Assembly (NCBI GenBank): GCA_963675135.1
Contig: OY776131.1
Location: 21,939,881-22,003,880, forward strand
Direction: 5' to 3'
From: Galeopsis tetrahit
Taxonomy: Eukaryota > Streptophyta > Magnoliopsida > Lamiales > Lamiaceae
DNA length: 64,000 nt
Numbering within the stretch: position 1 is the first letter of the stretch; each line of letters begins with the position of its first letter. The notes under the pieces are model-generated. The model ran no database searches and had not been told where the DNA came from. It saw only the letters and a list, made by a program, of their open reading frames with translations. Shown here in pieces: positions 50,150 to 62,205 of the stretch. Made by a program: the position numbers and the translations under genes.

Positions 50150-51671
50150 TACGTTCTCAACTTCTCGTACCTCCATTTCTTCTCCCTCCTCAGACTTCAC
50201 TCTCTGAATGCCTATGTCAATGGAAACAAATGATTGTATAACTTTGGTTCATATCACTCTTTAATTACTCCTTCCAAATTGCTTCAGATTCACACTCATT
50301 TCAACCTTTTAAATTTCAGGTTTTTACAATTTTACTATTACTCCTCTTTGCTTTCTCTTCCTTCGTTGTTCTCTCTCAAGAAGAAAGAACAGATTTTAAG
50401 AGTTTTTCTAATGGCCACAAAAGAGCAGGTTTTTTTACTTTTTTATATGGAAAAATGTGGGAAACAAAAACCCGATCGAATCGACGGTTTAAAAATTGAA
50501 CTGTAACCGGCTCAGTTCCAATTACGTTTTTAGACAAACCATAACCGCCGATTTTAACTGTTTGCCCATGTTTAGGCTGGGGCTGCAGCGACAGCTGGAC
50601 GTGATGGGGGTGCTGGGAGGCATGATGGAGAATATGTTTTATTTTAGAAGAAAATAGAGAAAATGAAGAAGGGAGGAAGAAGAAAATGAAAGTTTTTTTA
50701 GAGGTCAGAATCCGATTCAAGGGATCGAGCACACTTTTTCAAGTGCATGTAATCGATGCCTGAAAAAAAAAAACTCATTTTTTTTCCATGACTTATGACA
50801 TTTTTTTGGCCAAATTAATTCCATTGATTGAGGGTTTTTTTTTTTTTTTTTTTTTGCACCTTTTGATTTATTTGGGGAATTTTTTGTAATTTCTTGCTTT
50901 TGTCTTGTCGAATTAGAGTTCGCATTTAAGTTTTTTTCAAGCATTGTGGAAGACATTTTTTGCAAATTTAATAAAATTGAAGAAGTGTTCTTTAATTTAT
51001 TCTATCGAAATTCGGATTCCGAGAATGAACAAATTTTGATTATTAATGTTCAGTCTTTCTTACGCATGTTGAATCACAATGGCTTCATATGCCCTGGTTG
51101 TTAATTAAAAAAATGAGCAACCCTTATGAAATATGCCTAGTTAAGGCATTTAAAAAAAATAACTTGTCATGAGTGCGAATCCGGATTGTCCAAAAAATAT
51201 TTTGTATGAGTTTTTTTTTTTTTTGGTTAAAAAACAATGGGTGTCGATTAACTTGTCGACTTGTCGTGAGTTCAAATTTCACTATGCACTCATTAATTAT
51301 ACATTTAAATATGGGTTGGACTGCTATTGATTCGAGTGCACGTTGGACACTCTAGTCCATGTTGCATTTTTCAGTTTCATTGACTTACACATTTTTGTAA
51401 ATGGTGTTACACTTTTCAATTATTAAACTGTATAATAATATTTTTAGTCATAGTGACTTACACTTTTTAGTAATATTGTATTATACTTTTCAGTTTAACA
51501 ACATACGCTTTTCTTTAGACTAGGGTGCACAAATGCATTCGAGTGCATACTAGACTTTACCTTTAAATATATATACTTTATTTTTAATTTGAATTACTGT
51601 ATATATGAATATATATTTTCTAAAGTATCAATATATAATAAGATGGGGCCTTCTAAGGTTAGTCCAGGTGT
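50150..51671. other. T-rich spacer without recognisable gene
   Basis: Poly-T runs and short frames only. A phrase CTTACAC(A/T)TTTTT..TAAAT recurs about 51380-51480. Nothing is supportable as a gene. Confidence 0.45.
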
Positions 51672-51809
51672 CGCCCAAACTATTAACAGTCCATTAATCT
51701 GAGCCATCAGATCTGAAATTCGATGGCTTATATCTAATGACGCCTAAACTATTAACAGTCCATTAATCTGAGCCATCAGATCTGAAATTCGATGGCTTAT
51801 ATCTAATGA
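51672..51809. repeat. 69-bp tandem duplication
   Basis: Two nearly identical units (from 51672 and 51741) share AAACTATTAACAGTCCATTA and ATGGCTTATATCTAATGAC. They differ near the junction. Confidence 0.9.
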
Positions 51810-52010
51810 CCTGCTACCTGTTGCACTTGGTATCGCAGAATCCATCGCTTTGTAATGCACTTATTATCGTTTTTTATCGCCTATCGCAGTTTTAAATACA
51901 TAATTATAAAATTACAAATTAATCCTCACATAATTAATTAATAATAGAAATTTTATTGGATAATATATAATCTTTATTTTAATTTTCATATTATTAATAA
52001 TCATAATAAA
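51810..52010. other. AT-rich spacer
   Basis: Nothing recognised. Confidence 0.4.
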
Positions 52011-52012
52011 TA

Positions 52013-52254
52013 CTTCATTCGTCCAATTTTATTATACCCACTTCTTCGGGCACGTATTTTAATGAATATTGATTAGTTTATTCATAAAGTAGATAAGTTG
52101 AGGGTATGATGGGGTATTGTGGAGTCTATTTGTAAATTAATGATTGTTTATGAATAAAGTGAATGAATAATATTGTTTCCAAAAAGGGTATGGACATAAT
52201 AAAATTGGACAGCCAAAAAAGGAAAGTGGGAATAATGAAATGGGACGGAGGGAG
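52013..52254. mobile_element. Stowaway-type MITE
   Basis: Inverted ends CTTCATTCGTCCAATTTTAT and, on the other strand, CTCCCTCCGTCCCATTTCAT, with flanking TA at 52011-52012 and 52255-52256. Confidence 0.85.
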
Positions 52255-52275
52255 TAATATATTGCACGACAGAGG

Positions 52276-52440
52276 GTAGGGCTGTCAAATGGGTCGGGCC
52301 GGGCCAACCCAGTACTGGCCCACCAAATTGTTCATTTTTTTCGTCCCGGCCCGGCCCAGTCCGATTGCTACCAAGCTTGAAAATACGAGGTCTAGTCTGG
52401 CCCTGGTCGGGCCACCGGGCCAAAACAGTCTGTTTATTTT
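52276..52440. mobile_element. hAT element end fragment
   Basis: It begins TAGGGCTGTCAAATGGGTCG and carries GGCCCGGCCC-type subterminal words like the hAT at 13489. The other end was not found, so it is a truncated fragment. Confidence 0.6.
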
Positions 52441-52462
52441 ATAAATTAAAAAAAAAATATTA

Positions 52463-52758
52463 CTCCCTCCGTCCCAGGATTACTTGCACGGTGTGATCGA
52501 CACGTTTTTTAAGAAAAATGAATTTATTGGTTGGTGATGTAAGATAAATGAGGGGTATTTTAGGTGATTTGATGAGGTGTAAAGTGGATATGATGAAGTG
52601 TAAAGTAAAATTTATGTAAAAAGATGGTGGCAATTTTGAAAATAAAATGATGTTGGGAGGGTATTAATTTTGTGGGGTATTTCCATATTAAGAGTGTGTA
52701 AGTAATTTTGGGACGTCCAAATAAGGAAAGTGTGCAAGTAATCACGGGACAGATGGAG
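52463..52758. mobile_element. Stowaway-type MITE
   Basis: CTCCCTCCGTCCCAGGATTA at one end and CTCCATCTGTCCCGTGATTA on the other strand at the other end, TA on both sides. Confidence 0.9.
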
Positions 52759-52797
52759 TATATCTCAATATTTGAATGTTAATGTGAATATATGATA

Positions 52798-53050
52798 CTC
52801 CCTCCGTCCACAAAAAGTAGTCCCATTTGCCTTATATTCTTTGTCCACCAAATGTAGTCCCATACACTTTATGAAAACTATCACCCTTCAACCATCACTT
52901 AATTACTCAATTTGCCATCAACTTTATTCACAAACAATCACTTTATTCACAATGGACCCCACAATACCCTATAATATCCTTACTTTATCTATTTTTTTCT
53001 TAAAACTTGCGCCCCTCCTCCATGGGACTACATTTGGTGGATGGAGGGAG
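52798..53050. mobile_element. Stowaway-type MITE
   Basis: CTCCCTCCGTCCACAAAAAG at one end and CTCCCTCCATCCACCAAATG on the other strand at the other end, TA on both sides. It ends 8 bp before the SIRE-B2 LTR. Confidence 0.9.
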
Positions 53051-53058
53051 TACAATAG

Positions 53059-53840
53059 TGTTGATGTTGAAGACTTTGTGATGTTATCGCACAAGGCTAC
53101 AACATCTTAATTCGACTTTTCTTATTTTTTCTAAGCCTAAATTCTGTTTTCTAGCTAATGCTGCTTTGGATGTTGTAACATCGCAGGTTGAAGATTTAGA
53201 ATATTCTACACGGTTCCAGACTAGAAGGTTTTGGAAGGTTGTAGAATTATGTAGATAATGCGGTTGCTTTGAAAAACGTCCAGAACTGGCTGGAAGAACC
53301 TAGAAGGTTGTTGGGAGAAAAAGAAGGAATGAGATCCTAAATTTTAAGAGATCATAGATGAAGGTTCTAGGCTCCATATCCACGCCTATAAATAGGCCAG
53401 AACTGTGTTCATCATCCAACCAACGAAGTGTCATTCTTTAAGTCCTAAACTAGCGTTCATCCTGTTAGGAATTAATTGTCATTGACATGATCTTGTCGTT
53501 GTACCGAAAAGTCCAAACTTTCTGTACAACATAGACTTTTCTATACTTCTTTGATAGATAGATAATAGAGTTAGATTAGTTTTTGGTAGTGTATTTTTAC
53601 ACTTAAGCCATCTTTAGACTAGATTAATTATCGAGTCTTATTTCCGTTGTGAATATTTGTTCACACACCATTTGTATTCACACATTAATTAGTGAAAGTT
53701 TAGCCATGAGGCTCACGCATAGATTTTAAATTAAAATCTATGTAAAAAGTTATTTTTGTGTCTTTGTGTAGTGTTGCATTGAGTGCGTTCTAACATTTAG
53801 TATAGCATCAGTCATGTTTTACTTAACACACACACTTTCA
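53059..53840 (+). repeat. 5' LTR of SIRE-B2 (782 bp, full length)
   Basis: It starts TGTTGATGTTGAAG and ends CACACTTTCA. TATA-like CCTATAAATA lies at about 53395 and the hairpin CATAGATTTTA/TAAAATCTATG at 53718-53742. Confidence 0.9.
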
Positions 53841-53842
53841 GT

Positions 53843-53855
53843 TGGCACCAGAGCC
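53843..53855 (+). promoter_or_regulatory. Primer binding site of SIRE-B2
   Basis: TGGCACCAGAGCC, two bases after the LTR, is a variant of the initiator-Met site TGGTATCAGAGC in SIRE-B1. Confidence 0.75.
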
Positions 53856-53929
53856 AAAACCTAACGTCACTAGGTTTAGATCCTTATTTTTAATTAGTGT
53901 GTTTTAGTATTTATTGTGTCTTTGCAACA

Positions 53930-56135
53930 ATGGAAACACATCACATCTCTACAACACTTAGGCCACCCGTTTTAGATGGTACAAATTATGCATATTGGAA
54001 ACCTAAGATGCGCATGTATATCAAGTCTATTGATGAACGTGCATGGAGGACAGTACTTACAAGTTGGGATGCACCAAAAACTCCAATAGATGAAGAAAAT
54101 GAAGTTCAACTCAAGAAGGAAGTTGATTGGACGGCTGACGAGATAACAACATCGGGGTTTAATTCTAAAGCTTTAAATGCTATTTTTACTTCTGTTGATA
54201 TTTCTATGTTTAAAATCATTTTTAATTGTTCAACTTCTAAAGAAGTTTGGGATAGATTACAAGAGCACTGTGAAGGTTCGAATAGTGTTCGAAGAACAAA
54301 ACTTCGAATGCTAGGGACTGTTAGTCCCTAGTTGAGTTAAAATTGAGTAAGCTAGTAAAATTCTAGAGGGGAGGGGTGAATAGACTTTTAAAATTCTTTC
54401 AAAATATCAGAGATTGAATATGCGGAATATCAGATTTATGAGCCCTTTGATTATACTCAACTATTCAATGAACACTATACTTGTCTAGTATGCAGATTAT
54501 CAATTAACAATTCAAGTAATCAATATATCAAACACAAATAAATGTAGTAAGTAAACAACACACAATTTATAGTGGTTCGATACTCTCACAACTCCAGTCG
54601 TGAAATTTATTAACTTGTCTTGTGGCTTTAAGTCCCAAGAAATAAGATTTCGATCTTTTCGAATATACTACCAAGTATATCTTCGATCTAACAACTAGTG
54701 ATTTAATAAGCAACTAGCAAGCTTAATCAAAAACTAAACAATAAAGAAAAAACTTCTCTATTTCCGTAAGCCTTCTTCTTGATTCGAACTTGTCTTTTCT
54801 GGGCTTCTTCAAACTTTGCTTCTTGAACTCTGAGAGTTTCCTTTCTTTGAATTCTTCAGTATGCGCTTCAGTAATCACGATATCAGTAGTCTTCAACGTT
54901 TGAATGTCTTCATGTATTTATAGACTTCACTTCTCAAGATAAGTTTGTTATCCAACAACCTTTCTTGATAACTAACTTCATAACCGTTTCTTCTTGATAT
55001 GTATCTTCTAAATACGTCTGTTATTCTGTTATGATACGTAACAGACTTCATATCTTCAAATATAGGAATATATCTTTTCTTTATTTCACACGTTCTTGAC
55101 TTGTCTTCTCGCTTTTGACACTTGGAATATTTCAGCTTTCTCACTTGTCTTGTCTCGTACAAGTCTTCTCTTCATAGTCTTCTTCTCTGGTCTTGTATAA
55201 CTCTGCTTGTTTAACAACTAACCTATCTAGACTATTACATTACTTTAAGCTTTATAAAAAAGCTTAGTCAACTTATAAACTATTACATCAATAAACATAA
55301 ACATAAGCTTCTATACAATGATTATATCTTATAATAAAATCCTATATGAAACTTTCTTTTCATACTTAGTTTATTTTTCAGCATTACTTAATACTCATCT
55401 GATCTTTTGTCGCAAGACGACTTCCATAACTAGATCAGTCAACACTTAGAAATATATTCAAGCTCCCTTTTTGGCTTATCAAAACTCATCTCATCATCAA
55501 ATATAACTTGTCTTAGTATTCATATCCCAATAGGGACTAAATTTGAGAATCTCCGAATGAGGGAAGATGAGACCATATCATCTTATAATGAACGTTTAAG
55601 TGAGATTGTCAATAAATCACATTCTCTTGGTGATCAAATTTCAAATGTTAGAGTAGTTCATAAAATTTTGCGTTCAGTTCCTAAAAAATTTGATGCAAAA
55701 ATATGTGCTATAGAAGAGGCTAAAGATACTGATAAATTTAGTCAAAATGAGCTAGTAAGTATTCATAAACTTATGAGATGAACACTACTCAATTTGATGA
55801 AAATAAAGATGATAAAAAGGTGGTTGTTTTTAAAGGAGAGACATTACATGGTTCTGAGCCAATTATCACTGAAGTCGATTCAGATGATGATGTGATGGAC
55901 TTATGTTATGACAATCCAGACCACATGGCCTTTTTCACTAAGCATTTTAACAAGTTTTTGAAGAAAACAATGAACAAGTCCAAAGAGAATATTCAGCCAA
56001 AAATCCAAATCAACACATTAACACCACAACCAGAGAAGAGAAGGAGTCAATTTCCACCTAGACTATCACAAAGTGAAGGTAAACCAAGGTATGGTCCTGA
56101 ATATAAAAAATCAGTGCAATGCAATGTATGTTCTA
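53930..56135 (+). pseudogene. Gag of SIRE-B2, interrupted and truncated
   Basis: It runs from ATG 53930, nearly identical to SIRE-B1 Gag. At codon 130 a 1214-bp solo LTR is inserted. The reading resumes at 55538 in the same order (FENLRMREDE) without the premature stop seen in SIRE-B1. A one-base deletion near 55765 shifts frame (HKLMR then stop). The sequence breaks off at 56135 inside the zinc-knuckle region, where an inverted LTR begins. Protease and integrase are absent. Confidence 0.85.
54319..55532 (+). repeat. Solo LTR in gag, TSD GGGAC (1214 bp)
   Basis: It starts TGTTAGTCCC and ends ATATCCCAATA, flanked by GGGAC (54314-54318, 55533-55537). It is homologous to the solo LTR at 31579. 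SIRE-B1 shows the uninterrupted site (CTAGGAACTAAATTTG). Confidence 0.9.
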
Positions 56136-57349
56136 TGAAAGTGTGCTGTGGTATAGTGTTTAAGTAAAAGTAGATTAATGTTGTACTAAATGTTGAGACA
56201 AATTGTACAACACTGACTCTAACAGAATATCAGAAATAAAGATGCAAAGCGGAAGACTTGAAACACTAAAAACAAACAAGACCCAATGAAAATATTTTTA
56301 GCATAGATTTTATAAATAAAAATCTATGTTAGCCTCATGGCGAAATATCAATACTTATCTTCAAGTACAAATGTTGTGTGAAATGTTACAACAATAACCT
56401 TCACAATAGAAACTACAAACATGGCAGGTGTCTGTTTTTGAAAACGAACTAAGTGTATAAAATATACACTATCGAAATGCTAGTCTATCTATGGTTACAC
56501 TCTCAATAGATAAGAAAAGCACACAACCATACGGGTGGGATACTTCGTATGAACTACATGGTATACTACTGGGGCCACAATTTCCTAACAGGATGAACGC
56601 TAGTCTAGGATATTGATCGAGTAGTACACACTGAATTATGGAGCCTTCCTTCTGTATTTATAGAGAGAAAAACGAATTCTAGAGGCTTTCGTATAAGGTC
56701 CTATTTTTTAGGATGTAAGATCCTATTTTTTAGTACTTCAACTTCCATGATCTTTCTAGATCCTTCCACAATGTTCCAGGTCGTTCTAAGCTGCTTCCAA
56801 CCTCTTCTACCTCTTCTAGCACGTTCTGCAATATTCTGGAATCTTCCAGGTTCCAGATCCTTGTAGAAGCTTCTTGTGACGCCCCAATTTTAATTATACA
56901 AAAAAAATTAAAATGAGACATTACAAATTAACGACAACCTATTTTTTTTTTTTTATTTCTATAAGTGACATATCATGTATTATCATTTAGCTCTTGCATA
57001 ATAAATTATCTGGATCATGGATATTAATAGAGTTGCAGCGGAAATATGTTAATTAAGCATAAATTCGAAAATATCTGGATCATGGCTTAGACCCGACATA
57101 TCTATTACAAAGTTTAAATTGTCTTCTTGAAATAGCTAGATAATTTAAATAACGTAGTAGTAGTTTATTTTAATTATATCTTCATTTCTTCGGCCACTGC
57201 ATCCTGGATCACCCTTCCTTGTCAAATTCCTGCACTAAAAATATTTAAAGTAAAGGATGAGTATGAAAGCACTCAGTGGGGGGTTACTCCATAATTGCGC
57301 AAACTAAATTTCACAAGTGTAAATAATGTGCTTGTAGAACTTGTAAGTG

Positions 57350-57585
57350 TGCTGGCAGTGCCAGACTTAACGTGAAAATGCTGGCTAAGCCAGACGTAAC
57401 TTGAATTTGCTGGGTGGACCAGTCTTAACATGAGAATGCTGGCTGGGCCAGACGTAACTTGTAATTTGCTGGTTGGACCAGACTTAGCATGAGAGTGCTG
57501 ACTAGGCCAGACGTAACTTGTAATTTGCTGGTTGGACCAGACTTAGCATGAGAGTGCTGGCTAGGCCAGACGTAACTTGTAATTA
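57350..57585. repeat. Tandem array, period about 62 bp
   Basis: Four units contain GCTGG(C/T)TGGACCAGACTTA and GGCCAGACGTAACTTG. The TGGCYNRGCCAGA words are near-palindromic. The last two units are nearly identical. Confidence 0.85.
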
Positions 57586-58239
57586 AATACGTAGTAAGAT
57601 TTAATAAGAGCAATTATAACACTTGATCGTTATAACTCAATGAAGAGTTGAAGAAAATCCTTACCTTCTGAAGTGTAAACCTTAAAGATTTTTCGGCGCC
57701 TCGTAACCTACAACGTGCATTTATTATTAGATTCTATGTGACATAAGAGAATAAAATAGTTTATTTAGTGGGCATTTGTCGGAAATGATTGGAGTTAAAT
57801 AAAATTTAATTTACGGTTTTGGTGGGTGAGTAGGTGAGTGTGTATGATAAAGAGAAAAAAAAGGAAGAAGAAAAACTTTAAAGTCTTTAATTAGAGCCTT
57901 ACCCCCTTTCTTTCAATTGAATTTTTCGTTTCCTGCTTTGTTTCACCCACTTGCTATTTATAGCAAATTATTCATCATCACTATCCTACCTAATTATTAT
58001 GCCTAGGATAGTAGCCATGTTAACATACATAGCTAAAGGGATGTAGGTTGTAGATATAATCTAATTCTGGACAAGTTGGTGGCTAGTGAATATTTTAATA
58101 TGTAGCTAACCTTACGTGTTGTATGTATGCTTAATCAATAGTAATATTTATATATTTACATGGTGACATGGTGACTCATAGTTATCTCTTTTCTTCTATT
58201 GTCCAAATATATATTGATATATGGCTTGTACATTTAATT

Positions 58240-58415
58240 ACATACATATATATATATATAGTGTGTACGTTAAATTTAGTTTAATAATTATCTTGAACTA
58301 AATATATATATATATATATATATGAATAATAATAATATATGTATAGTATTTATTTATACACACGTGTATATATATATACACAAATATAACTATAAATATA
58401 AATATACCTATATCA

Positions 58416-58452
<37 letters not shown>

Positions 58453-58455
58453 CTA
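58240..58455. repeat. TA microsatellites
   Basis: Several (TA)n tracts of 14 to about 32 bp lie near the end of the solo LTR. Confidence 0.9.
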
Positions 58456-58622
58456 GTAAGTGTTTAGGGGTGTTATACTTCTAGACTCTGCCAGAAATGT
58501 TGTAACATTTAGCTTAATATTTAATGCAACATTTCAGAAAAGACTTAGAAAAAAAATCAAGGAAGGTCAAATTAAGATGTTGTTGAGAATGTTGATACAT
58601 TTAAGAATTAACAACATCTACA

Positions 58623-59770
58623 ATCTCCCCCAATTTGACCTTTCGACTACAACACACCTGATGCACATATATTTCTATACATACTCAGTATTATGTACTT
58701 AGTTGAGGTTGACATCATTGCTAAGCACTAGTCAAGACAATATCTGTTGTAACCGTTGGATCAAATCAAATGAAGATCAAGGATAATCTTACAATGATCC
58801 GTGCCATAAGATCAAGATAATTTTATCCAAAATAGAACAAGTATAAACAGTACACTTATTCACAACATAAGTAATTTACTAAAATCATAAGTTGGATTTG
58901 GAAGAAAACTTAAGATTTAAGTAAGACTCAAACAAACATAAATCAGAGCAAAAACAAAATGAAATACAAAAGAACTACTAACAATCTAAACAGACCTAAA
59001 AACAAATAAAACTAGACTTATATTATCAATAGGCAGTAAGCATACAAAAATTTTGAAATATGTATACTTCAAATCTATTAAGGCAAACCATTTAAGAAGT
59101 AAGCCAAAAAGAAGTGTACTTCTTGTTTATTCTCAAAACAAACAATTTAAGCAAATTGAATAATAAAACAAGTTAGAAAGACAAAACAAACAACAACTAA
59201 CAAAGACCTAAAATCAGCAAGCAGTAAGCCAATACGAATAATTCTTTAAGGCAAACGATTTAAGCATATTTGAAGCAGTAAGCAAATAAGAATAATTCTT
59301 AAGGCAAACAGTTTAAGCAAACTGAAAATAGAGCAAAGTTAGGAAAAAACAAATACAATAAACAACTAACATATACAACATGCAATCAGCAAATAATGAT
59401 AAGTAAGAAAACAATTTAAGCATAAGAGCAGTAATCTATTATCATAAATGCAAGCAAATTAAGCAAGTTGAATAAAAGACAACCTATCAACTAGAAAGTA
59501 AAAACAAAGTCTGTAAATCAACTTAAACACATAAACAACAATGAATAGGATCAAGGGAAGTATAAAAGGCACAAATACTTAAGAAACTAAACATGTGACA
59601 TATATTGCTGTATCAACAGCTGCAGCATCATGTTCCTGCACATAATCACTTATAATGTTTAGCCCTCCACCTGTCTTGTATCAACCTGTTCAGTTGTTAC
59701 CATAACCTGTTTAAATGTCATAAGGAATATCCATATGTTCATCACCATTAGCAAATTGATCCTGAAATTG
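58623..59770 (-). other. Internal 3' region of the inverted SIRE-B-like element
   Basis: It starts with the complement of a polypurine tract and the AGGTCAAATT spacer of SIRE-B1. 59030-59470 holds imperfect repeats of AAGGCAAAC.ATTTAAGCA and AAGCAGTAAGC.AATA. The far end (59600-59765), read on the minus strand, resembles the ORF3 3' end with AGGTGGAGGGC. No intact frame is present. Confidence 0.5.
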
Positions 59771-61262
59771 CTATTATTCTGAAATTGAACCTAAAAATGT
59801 TAATGAAGCATTAACTCATGAAAATTGGATTAATTCTATGCATGAAAAACTTAATCAGTTTGATAGAAATGAAGTTTGGACATTTGTTCCAAGGCCTGAC
59901 AACACTAATGTCATTGGAACTAAGTGGATCTTTAAGAATAAAACTGATGAGTCTGGTAACATTGATAGGAACAAAGCAAGATTAGTTGCACAAGGTTATA
60001 CACAAGTAGAAGAAATTGATTTTGATCAAACTTTTGCACCCGTTGCTAGGATTGAATATATTAGGTTATTACTAGCAATTGCAAGTTTTATTGATATTAA
60101 ACTTCATCAAATGGATGTAAAGGCTGCATATCTTTATGGAATTTTGAATGAAGAAGCATATGTTGAACAACCTAAAGGATTTGAAAATCCACAATATCCT
60201 GGTCATGTATATAAACTTAAGAAAGCTTTGTATGGTCTTAAACAAGCTCCCAGAGCATGGTACGGTAGGCTAACTAACTTTCTTTTGGAATTTGGTTTTA
60301 TTTGAGGAGAAGTCGATAGAACTTTGTTCATTAAGAAATTTGGAGAAGATATGTTAATTGCTCAAATATATGTTGATGACATTGTTTTTGGTTCAACTTG
60401 TGATAATATGTTAAACCAATTTGTTAAAGCAATGACTGCAACATTTGAAATGAGTATGGTTGGAGACTTGAATTATTTTCTAGGTCTTCAAATCAAGCTA
60501 TGCAAAGATGGAATATTCTTCTCACATGGTAAGTACGCTAAGAACTTGGTTAAAAGGTTTGATCTTGAAAATTCTAAAAGCATGAAAACTCCTATGGGAT
60601 CTACTTTAAAACTTTGTAAAGACAATGCTGGAAAAGACGTTGATCCAACATTGTATAGATCTATGATAGGTAGTTTGCTTTATCTAACCTCTAGTCGACC
60701 AGATATTATGTACAGTGTTTGTGTTTGTGGAAGGTACCAATCTAATCCTAAGGAATCTCACCTGAATGTAGTGAAGAGAATCATAAGATATATTGCAGGT
60801 ACAAGTGAACTTGGGATTTGGTACACAAAGGATACAAGTAGTACACTAGTTGGATACAGTGATGTGGACTGGGCAGGAGATATAGATGATAGGAAAAGAA
60901 CGAGTGGAAGATGTTTCTACATGGGAAACAACCTTGTGTCATGGCATAGCAAGAAGCAAAATTGTGTCTCACAATCTACGGCCGAATCCGAATACATTGC
61001 TGCAGGTAGATGTTGTACACAACTCCTATGGTTGAGTAAGATGCTTAATGATTATAGCCTAGAAAGTGACACACTAACTGTTTTTTGTGATAACACAAGT
61101 GCAATCAACATTTCTAAAAATCCAGTACAACACTCTTATACTAAACACATAAGCATTAGACATCATTTCATAAGAGATTTACTAGAGAAAAGTATTGTGA
61201 AGTTAAAATATGTTCCCATTGAAAATTAATTTGCAGATATTTTCACTAAGGCTCTTGACCAT
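59771..61262 (+). pseudogene. RT-RNase H of SIRE-B2
   Basis: Homology to SIRE-B1 begins at YYSEIEPKNVNEAL-type codons just after the inverted fragment. RT blocks are intact (RLVAQGYTQVE, VKAAYLYGILNEEAYVEQP, LKQAPRAWYGRL) with the catalytic YVDD at 60368. Lesions: a TGA at about 60303, then RNase H (GWYTKD-like region intact here, unlike SIRE-B1; DNTSAINISKNPVQH), a TAA at 61227 where SIRE-B1 has CAA, and a deletion of about 44 bp close to 61266 that removes the pol end. Confidence 0.88.
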
Positions 61263-62205
61263 GAGAAATCCAAGATGGATGTTGTTACAAATGCGGTAGC
61301 ATTTGGAACAACATCAAGGGTAAGTGTAATCCTGATTGATTTAATTTATTCCATGATTCGTTAAATAATTCCTTTGTAAAATATTTTTGAATCGAAAATT
61401 TGTGGTACAAAAATAGACACGATTTTACACCTCTCAAATGCATATAAAAAGAATGTTGTTAGGATACTAAAATATATACTTGATCACTGAGTAACCATGG
61501 AGCACGGAGTTCACTACTACGATGCCTTCTTTTCAAAAGGTGATTAACAAATACATCAATATGTTCATAATCCATTGAGTAATTATGGGGCACGGAGTTC
61601 GCTACTACGATGCACTCTTCTAGAAAAATGGATCAATATGAACTAGGTGCTACAACACGAAAAGAAAAAATTAAATGGTGCAACACAAATGAAGCAAATT
61701 CATGTAAAAATCGTGTTGAGGTGTATTTATAAATGTCTCGAGTACAACATTAAAAGATTTGAATTTATTTTTATTAGTTGTAATTATTTAATTAATTTTC
61801 TGGAATTTATTTTATTAAATGGAGTATACACTAACCCACATTTTTAATTTTCAGGTCATGCGATTTTATTTAATTAACTTGAGGTAATTTATTGATTATT
61901 TAATTAATTAATTCTGCATTTTATCCACTAACTCCATGATCCAATATGGGATACCTTCTTGACCGAAATTCAAGGTATCACTAATTGATCATGCACATTT
62001 ATTCCAGAATTTTCTAAAGTGGTGGGACATTTTAATAACTTCCAAACTCAGACACTATAAAATCATCTCGTGGCTTTTTGTTTAATTCATAAGTGTAAGT
62101 TGAATTGTGAAAACTGAATTTTCCAGAAATACAAATTGCAATTACTTGTTTCGTATTATGTGTCCACTTTCTTGTGCACTAATCTTCTTTTGAAGGGATT
62201 TAAAT
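61263..62205 (+). other. Spacer between pol and ORF3 of SIRE-B2
   Basis: The same layout as in SIRE-B1: donor-like GGGTAAGTGT (GT at 61320), acceptor-like TTTTCAG (ending 61854), and two phrases ending CTACTACGATGC about 90 bp apart. Confidence 0.55.

Larger units (their letters stand above)
56875..58477 (-). repeat. Solo LTR inside the inverted LTR, TSD CTTCT (1603 bp)
   Basis: It begins TGTGACGCCCC and ends GGGGTGTTATA, flanked by CTTCT (56870-56874, 58478-58482). The terminal CA has decayed to TA. It contains a CACTCAGTGGGGGGTTACTCC-like phrase frequent in plant Gypsy LTRs, the 62-bp array at 57350 and long TA repeats near 58240-58455. Strand is uncertain. Confidence 0.75.
56136..59770 (-). 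mobile_element. Inverted fragment of a SIRE-B-like element (LTR plus 3' end)
   Basis: On the minus strand: internal 3' sequence, a polypurine tract (complement of TCTCCCCC at about 58625), then an LTR starting TGTAGATGTTG at 58622 and ending CACACTTTCA at 56136. The LTR is split by a solo LTR. The rest of the inserted element and the protease-integrase part of SIRE-B2 are gone, so a large deletion followed insertion. Confidence 0.75.

Noticed and set aside
52841..53110. 89-codon frame
   Set aside because: It runs from a Stowaway MITE into the SIRE-B2 LTR; chance frame.
54893..55162. Minus-strand frame in the solo LTR
   Set aside because: Entirely within an LTR without coding tradition; chance frame in AT-rich DNA.
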